Below, piece by piece: positions 56,730 through 64,000 of a stretch of DNA of 64,000 nucleotides (within the stretch, counting starts at the first letter, position 1; every line of letters starts with the position of its first letter). Under the pieces are notes generated by a model that did not search any database, was not told the origin of the DNA, and saw only the letters and a program-made list of their open reading frames with translations. This stretch comes from Ascaris suum (taxonomy: Eukaryota > Nematoda > Chromadorea > Rhabditida > Ascarididae). A program made the translations under genes and the position numbers. The DNA lies in assembly GCA_013433145.1 (NCBI GenBank), contig CM024174.1, positions 9,270,336-9,334,335 of the forward strand. Reading direction: 5' to 3'.

Positions 56730-59700
56730 CTAAACGAATCCTTGATTCGAAGGTCCATTACAAAACAAAACGAACATCTCTTCCTGTAGAGCGGAGTTTC
56801 CCGAGCGTGATCGGAAACAATTTTCACTGAGTGAATTCCATCGGAAAAGAGGAAGATGGGGTTGATGAAGGGAGGCTAAGCGGACGGAAAGGACGTTTAA
56901 CATTGCTGTGGGCATTTCAAAGCTTTCTTGCAGCCTAGAACATGAAATTATGTAGAAATTAGCTATATGACGTTTTTCGAAAGCTCGATAACGGCATGAG
57001 GTTGCTCAAAAATGCATTTAAAACCGAAAGCAGCGATTTTGAAACCTACGACGACACCGCACTTATATAACCGATGATGTGTAAGTGAACAAGGCACGTA
57101 GCGTGTCGGCAGAGAACTTGAAACTCATTTGTTAACTTCCGTTGCTTCTAGTAGATTCAGTAATTTTGAATCCGTTCGTCCATCATGTGTTTGAACTTAT
57201 CGATCCTAACAATCTATCTAACGCAGCAGGGAAGTTCTTGTTGGAGAACATTCTGTATGGAAGGTGTTCTAATTGGAGAGCATTCGATAGTTTAGAGACC
57301 GCTCGATAGGAAAGAGTTCTGGTTGCAGACCATTGGATTGATGTACCAACCGTGCAGCATAACCGACGGCACGGTTTTTTAAGGAGTTCAGTTTTGTTTA
57401 GTCCAATGATGTGGTTCCGCCCCAGTGAGAATAGAGTCATTATGGGGTTTTGCTTCGCTCTCCTAAGTTCTTTCGATTCAGTGTTTAGTCTTCAAGATGG
57501 TAAACGAGCCATTAACTCCATCATATGGCAATATTTGTGCTTTATACAATATGATAACCAACCAGCCGTCAGATTATAAATTTTCATTGCATGTTGAAGT
57601 AACGGCACTATATATGTATTGAAAATGTGCAGAAACAAGTTTGCACTTCTAGTTTCGAAGTGTTTTTATTGCTTTGAAACTAATTTGATTATAGCAGATC
57701 AGCGGCTTTGTCCTCAGTGGAGATTCAATGATCTGGAACTTCTTGCTTAGCCATCGGTAACCGTTTGCCAAAAGTGAGTTACCCACTTTTCGAATTCAAA
57801 TGTGCTGCCAAAAAACAATTTGGCGACTGAGAAGCAACTCGATGAGAAAGTTGTGAAGAAGCCGTTTTTTTTGCTCAGAGGGACCTTAGGGGAGTGGTTA
57901 GAGACCGAAGCAACTCGGACGAAAAGTGTGAAATTGCTTCTTTTGGGTTCCCCACGCGAATGCCGAATGAAAGCGAATTTTTGGCAAACAGGCTTCACCT
58001 AAATTTGAAATCGACTGATGGTTAAGAGAACTGTAGTGCTCAATGCAGCGGTCTCTGGAGGGTGGGTGAGGTAGGACTAGCCTTCAGCAAAAAACGAATG
58101 AGAGATGCATTTTTAGCGAAATTTGGAAATTGAGCTTACGAAACACTGTTGCCCGACTGCAAACCCCCAAATAGGATAAGATATTTCAGAGGCTTCCTTT
58201 GGCATGAACAACAATAAACACATTTTTTGTTTTTATTAAGCAGCAAAAGCGGAAGTAAGTATTAAGTGACTCATCCTTTAACAGCTCGTAAATTCTGGAT
58301 TTTTACTTGAGTGCGGTGCGTAAATTTTAGAATTTTACTTCTTTTATTGAAAGAAAATTGCAGTTTTTCTCCACTTGTTAATGATCTTCGCTGATTTCAT
58401 TGTTTCACTTGCATTAATTCGTGAACATGTATAGCACCACAAAACGCCAATTACAAATCTTTGTTGACATTTAATCACCCATCCTGGTGAGCTCCATCAA
58501 ACTGCGATTTAGACGATATCTATAAGTCGTTTTCAGTGGTCAATCGCTGGTGCGAACTGTTTAGGAGGGAATGTGATGACAAAATTGTTTTTGTCGAATC
58601 ATTTGCTCCCTTTAGAATATAAAATGCCTTTCGATAGCAAGCTCCGTTCAGGAATATGCCATCTCAAGAGGAAAGAAAGAAGGATTAATTATGAATCTCA
58701 TGCTGATTAATGTTCTCCTAGAGAGCCGAGGAATTTACAAGGTTCAAGTACTATAATCGGAGCTTTACCATTTTGCAGCAGTGGAGTGACGAAAGTGATA
58801 TAATTTTCAGCGAAATCTGTGCCAGGTGGAACAATTGGGATTTTTCTGCACATCTTTATCGTTTGGTCCTCTCAAGTAAAGCACTACTTTTAAGAGGAAA
58901 AAAGCGGTAGACAAAACACCGAAGTTTCGTAGTTTTTGAAGTTTCTTCATAGCACCATTTCATATGGAACAGGAATATGTTTATGTGTTGCATACGAGCA
59001 GTGGCCAGCAATGTATAAGCAAATTCCTTGCCCCCATATAAGTGTGCATTTTGTGTCTCAATTGCACAATTTTGACTTGCATGTACTTTTACATGAACGT
59101 GCAATTCCAACGTTTTCCCTCACTGCTGACTACCTCTTCTAAGTTCTCATCTATGCGTAGAAATGTAGAACAGTGTAGCAATTCCATATGAGCAGTATGC
59201 AAGCCTATTTGCATTTAGAAATGAACTTTGCGCCAACTAGTCGATAAATTAGAAGCGGAGATGTACATTATAATGATGGGGATCACGGAGCAAAGCACGT
59301 TGTGGCATACCGTTAACTCCCTTAGAAGTGATGTTTTATTCAACTTGAAACTTGTTAGCCTCGTCCAATCATAAAAATTTGCAGAAATCGAACTTTTTTT
59401 CGCTTACTATTATCTTCGAAATTAAAATTCCGAGAATTCTCTGGTTAAAACACTCGGGGTTTAAAATATTTCTGACTGTCTTGGTGGTGTCCAGTAGGGT
59501 TGCGCTGAATGCTTTGTCCCTTCCCCTCCGCTCCCCATCATCGCTCTCTATCCTCCCCAACTCTTCGTTAAGAAGGACGCGAAGAACGTCAGACTAAAAA
59601 TCTGCGACACTAATTTTGCAGTTTGCAGTACAACTTTCCCAGTTTTCCTTTTTTTCTTTTCGCCCCTCTTTTTTCTTTCGAGCCGCAGCATGGGATTGGT

Positions 59701-61525
59701 CTTCAGACTATGAGCTGCCAACTTCGAGGTATGATGACAACATTCCACTAGCAGCACTATTTTAAAGCGTTTTTAAGCTCTTGCGGAAATTGTGTTTGAG
59801 AGTCGAGGTTAATATCTCAGCGTCTGCTCGTAGCATTTTCAAAGCACTTTCTCGGTGTCTTTTTTTAGCACATACAAAATCGGCATGTCAGCCATCCACC
59901 TATTGCATTTTAATGACTGTATGTCCCGGTCTATCTGCATCATTTTTCGAAGTGCCAGAAGCCTCTTTTGATTTATTTATGGCCATATCCACGTACATCT
60001 GTGGCGTTCTCCATTACGATTCGTCTGCCTTGTCTGCGGACAGAATTTTTCGAAACTTTTACTGCAGAAGAATTCTGCATATTAAAATTTCATTTTACCT
60101 AGTGATTAGTTCATCTTCTTTCTTTTGCCTTTCATTTAATGTCAACGCTGGAGGATTTCCCGGAGCATGTTATCATTGCTTTTTTAATTTAACCAATGTG
60201 AGTTTGAACATTGCATTGGTATCGTTCTGCAGTGCACATTTTTATTACCCGGAGCTATAGACAAATCGAAAGTTCGCTTGGATTTGGTCAATGCACGCTC
60301 GCTGATATTGGTTCATACGCTGTCGCTTTTTTTTTGCAAAATGCCTTATGGTGCGACACTGTGTCCATGTATTGCCAATATGTGCATTCGTTTGCTTGTC
60401 TGTGAATCCGTTCTATCTGTACGTAGCTTCAGCTTGTGGTTCAAGAAAGCGACGAAAATGGGATTTATAATTCATTCCGTTTCACCGTCTTGTTCGAGAG
60501 TTGTCGACTTAGATATGCTTTTAGGCTGAAGATTCGTACAACCGGTTGGTCGCTTTCGAAGCGCTTTACTAATCATCATTTTATTGTTCTTCAACATTGA
60601 TCCTTCGGGTTTTAGAGCGCAGATAGCCCATATCAAATTCGGTTTCTCAGCGCGATTTCTCATTGGTTTTTTTTCAATAATATTCGGATATTTCGATGCA
60701 CGCGGATTTTTCCATAGAAGTATTTTTTCGATCCAAATATATACATATCGTTGGATGCGCTTATTCATTAGCCTTAGTTGCTTGAAGTCTGAAAATTATG
60801 AATTCAGTTTCGACTTACACCATGCATGACTTGTATGTGGAAATCGTTGCTTTGGAGGACAAATTGTATGGATGAGCCTGCTTTATTGCAGGTAGCCTGC
60901 TTGACATCGCTTTTTGTGAAAAAGCAGCTCGCACTGTGAGCCATTATGAGAAAGCAATTTAATTTATGACATCTGCAGTTCGTTTTCGATGAGCATACCA
61001 ATCAGTTTCAACATTGCCAGTGCGACTGCCTGTGATGGTTGCAACCATCCGTCCAGTTCATCAATACAGCAATGAAGCCAACGCTGTGAAGCTTGATAGC
61101 TTTAATCCATGTGATTGGTCCAATTCCGTTCCGATTGATCATTGTTTGTTGCGTAGCAGTCTGTGCGATCAGTCAGCCGTGTCAGAGCAATGAAATAATG
61201 CCCACCGACGTGTTTCTTAAGCTAGGTCATCCACTAATGAAAGCCGCTCAATTCTTCCGCATCCATATGCACAAAAAACGCATTGTGCAGATTTTGCACC
61301 ACATTTAACGTCTTCAACTCCTAAGATAGAGGAACTATTGGGCATTTCGAATTCTCTTGCCACGTCTGCATCGTCCCAATAATCTGCCATTATCGCCGCT
61401 TCTTTCTACTTCAAGCATATCCATATCGTAAGTTTATCTTTATCACGGAACACATTCAAGAAGGCCAAAAGTTTTTCATGAATCAAGATATACTTATTTG
61501 CACAATTTCAAATTTCGTTTTTCAG

Positions 61526-61573
61526 GTGGTTGGGAATTTGGACGTTCACGAAAAAATGGTTGTAAAGCCGTAA
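61526..61573 (+). CDS. Second calcineurin-B-type terminal exon (alternative 3' end or relic)
   Basis: A consensus TTTTTCAG acceptor is followed by VVGNLDVHEKMVVKP and TAA, in phase 0, the phase needed after the exon ending at 51009. Calcineurin B proteins end with a V-V-x-x-x-(D/E)-(V/I)-H-K-K-M-V motif, and this exon matches it as well as the proximal VVEHTEVHKKMVLDNI does. Joined to the common exons it would give a 170-residue isoform. Alternatives are an ancestral last exon superseded by the proximal one, or the only surviving piece of a duplicated gene. No other calcineurin B exon copy is visible nearby. Confidence 0.7.
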   Translation: MVGNLDVHEKMVVKP

Positions 61574-61732
61574 CACGTCCATGTCACTGAGCTTGTTCGC
61601 TCTTTCTACTGGTGTTGCTTGGAAATGATGCTATGTGCGGTTTTATTACGAATTTTGGTTGCTCCATTTTGTGGTTAATATTTGGTTTAAAGCTTTGCGA
61701 ATCCATCAACGAACTCCGAGCATTTTAGAGCG

Positions 61733-63663
61733 ATGGTTTTAATTACAAAGAATATCCGAAGTGACCACATTGACTGCGTTGTTGTAAACGATTTTTTGGC
61801 TAGAAATGTGGAAACGGAGGTATCAAACTAAGACAGTCCTTCTGCTTCTTCGGCGTACCCGTGACAAGTACAGGTTCTGCGTATATCTGAAGTTACTAAG
61901 CTCATAAAACGGCTAGTCTCTGCAGAGAGCTAGTTTACAAGATGCATTTTAAAGCCCACCTGAAAACCAGATTGAGTAGGTTTTCGTCAAGTTTGTATGT
62001 GAGTTTAACGCAGGCATAGGCACTTGACCTGCTCGAGCGATGCTCAAAGATTGATCTCATCGATGAACCGATCGATTTAGCATAATATCGTAATAGAATG
62101 CGCAAATCTAGGCTGCATACAAAATCACATTCATCGACTCATTGGGCACATGCAGATAGCACAGCGGAAACCGTTTAATGCATGGCTTTTTAGCCGTTCA
62201 CCTTCCGAACGCGTAACCCGATTGCATAATATAAAAATCGAGGAATTTATGTACAAATTGATGTGCAGCTTTTTATTTTTGCTTACTGCAACCGCTGCTT
62301 GTGTTTACTTCACCAATCGTTGTTGATTTTTGCAAGTAGCAGTTTCTTTCTTCACTGTCGAATTGTAAGCTCTATATCCACCGAGTTGATCAGCTGTGAA
62401 CTGTGTAGCAAGTCGTCATAGTAAGCAAGTTTTCAGGATTGTCGCTGATAGATATATATGCTTTGGGAGGGTGACATAACTCGTTTAGAAATGTTGTTGA
62501 CTACACTGTTGCTATGAAAGCTTCCAACACACTGGCCATTATGATCTCTCTGAATCAACGTTTTCAAGGATGTAACATGGCTACCGTTGAATGTTCTTCT
62601 CACCGGAAAATTACTAATAAACAAATCTCGTGATGTGATAGTTGGAAAACATAACGCTACAGATGTTCATACAAATAGTATGTAAATACTGTATGAAATT
62701 GGGGATCACTTTAAAGGATCAGAGGACTGAATCGCCTTGCAATTCAGGAAACAGGAATTGCCCTGTGGGCAGGGGACGACGCGGTTATGGGAGGATAGTT
62801 GAATGGGCGGTGGGGAATCACGTCTGTAAACTTTCCTGGGGGAGTGAATACCCCAACCTATCCCTTGAGGGAGCGAGAAACTTCGGATTTTTTGAAAAGA
62901 TCATTTTTGGCATTTCGAAGATACTGGTACTGGATTCAAGCGGTGAGAGGGGATAAGTTTGTGGGATGCATTAAAGAATTGCATAAGTCAATTCTAATGG
63001 TTCCTGAACAGGGACTGCTACAGTCAGATATGGAACATGAGGGTAAGACCTCATCAGTGAACGCTTAAAAGCATCTGAAGAGGAACGTTTTGCACGGAAT
63101 CCACACGATTGTCCAATGCTGTTACTGCACGTGTTTTGTAAATTAACGTTAGGAGGGACACCATGGCGATATTGTGATCATGCGCATACACGTGTGTCCT
63201 CTTACATGTCCACTCTTCTCAGGAAACTAGCGAAAGAGGCTTGAACGATTGGTAGGCCTATCTAAGGTGACACTATGCTATCTTGAAATTTGGTCCATCA
63301 ATCTCTTTCAGGCAAGTAAGATGTTGCTACAGGAGCTACAGGCAGGTAAAATGCATCTTAAGAAGCTACGAGCGAGTAAAATGTCCCAGAAATATGCCCA
63401 ATACTCAAATATAAAATGTAAAAGCTTTGTATGTATTTTCCGTCTAGTTGAAATGGCATTCTTACAGGTTGCGTCAAGTCGATTTTTTAACCAGTAAGTC
63501 CAGAAAGCCGATTTTTTGCGAGATACTTCTATGAGCGGTCGATCCACTCGAGTTATGATTATTTTGTTTGCACTTTATCATTAGGTTGTTGGTACTTTAC
63601 AAGACTGAAGACCTCCGGTACGCTTTTCCACTCGTTCTGAACATCGCAAGTTCTAGAAAGTAG
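61733..63663 (+). CDS. Candidate small gene, product unknown
   Basis: A CATTTTAG acceptor ends at 61728, 155 bases after the distal calcineurin B stop. Then ATG 61733 opens 29 codons to a GTATCA donor (61733-61819; MVLITKNIRSDHIDCVVVND...). In compatible phase 0, exon 63312-63493 (acceptor CTCTTTCAG, donor GTAAGT) and exon 63585-63663 (acceptor CATTAG, ends TAG) follow. They read ASKMLLQELQAGKMHLKKLR ... and QLLVLYKTEDLRYAFPLVLN. The last two exons are well supported by splice signals and phase; their link to the first is a guess, and exons between may be missing. A GTATGT/TTACAG pair inside the middle exon spans 39 in-frame bases and could be a tiny intron. Possible helical repeats at the start of the middle exon. 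No family recognised. Confidence 0.4.
63312..63401 (+). repeat. Three tandem 30-base units within an open frame
   Basis: Units at 63312, 63342 and 63372 each start GCAAGTAAGATG, GCAGGTAAAATG or GCGAGTAAAATG. In frame they encode A-(S/G)-K-M plus six mostly hydrophilic/helical residues, three times. The first unit begins exactly at the splice acceptor. Confidence 0.75.
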
Positions 63664-64000
63664 CAGCTTCCAATGAACGCTGAGAATATGACCAATTGCG
63701 AATTTTGGATTTATGGTGGAAGCAAATCCGTGATCTCAGATTTTGCTCGCATTTCACATAGCATAGCGAGTGCCGCTGTGGTTTTCGGTCAGCAAAATGC
63801 ACTGAAAGCAGTGAGACGCAAAAGGACCGCCACAGTGCGCATTTGTACTTGATCGCTGGTGTCAGATATATTCCCTCGAATTTACTGCCTCTAGCAACTG
63901 CCCTTATAGGCTAGTTGCCAGTGTGAGGCTGCATATGTAAATATTTACTATAAACGCCGAATTTTTCACCTTCTTACTGCGCTGATTTCAAGCCACAGGT

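Larger units (their letters stand above)
53824..61525. other. Region between the two calcineurin B terminal exons
   Basis: Contains the tandem duplication, an 18-base palindrome at 54063, a plus-strand exon pair at 55896-56123, a candidate minus-strand exon at 56673-56729, and two long open frames (56249-56830, 193 codons; 59781-60260, 159 codons) that I could not support as genes. The rest shows nothing recognisable. Confidence 0.45.

Noticed and set aside
59781..60260. 159-codon plus-strand open frame
   Set aside because: Starts at TTG, no domain or splice context, and opposite-strand frames are equally plausible. A run of this length can occur about once by chance in a window of this size.
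60472..60768. Minus-strand 98-codon frame starting with ATG
   Set aside because: Lys-rich reading without known motif, opposite similarly long plus-strand frames, and no splice continuity.

Overview
The window is spliced eukaryotic DNA with long introns, about 60 % A+T, and many short interrupted reading frames. It is almost certainly from a nematode. Intron acceptors follow the nematode TTTTCAG pattern. Several genes begin just after a strong acceptor with no cis donor upstream, which suggests spliced-leader trans-splicing. The gene set also fits: a TTBK-like casein-kinase-1 protein kinase, non-canonical poly(A)/U polymerases, and calcineurin B. Large introns, (TA)n arrays and dispersed repeats suggest a parasitic rhabditid (strongylid or ascaridid), but the sequence does not fix the species.

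Layout. 1.37-8.50 kb (+): a seven-exon CK1/TTBK-like kinase of 326 aa. 10.98-15.13 kb (-): a multi-exon gene for a Lys/Pro/Ala-rich protein with a hydrophobic N-terminus; its first exon was not found. 15.1-20.2 kb: repeats, a long (TA)n tract and a near-perfect hairpin. 20.2-21.3 kb (-): an unrecognised gene with phase-compatible exons. 22.0-28.1 kb (+): a complete seven-exon nucleotidyltransferase of 407 aa. 31.6-37.2 kb (+): a diverged tandem paralogue with nearly the same intron map. 37.2-46.6 kb: gene-poor, with an RTE-type retrotransposon remnant and a few isolated exons. 46.72-53.82 kb (+): calcineurin B, complete at 171 aa, with a first coding exon that is only the start codon. 53.8-64 kb: repeats, isolated exons, a second calcineurin-B-type terminal exon at 61.53 kb and a small unrecognised gene reaching 63.66 kb.

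The recognised genes are eukaryotic housekeeping or regulatory genes (phosphorylation, RNA tailing, calcium signalling). They show no shared pathway. The two tailing enzymes are related by tandem duplication. The exon models below were built by hand from splice consensus, reading-frame phase and family similarity. Those for the kinase, the two transferases and calcineurin B are internally consistent in phase throughout.
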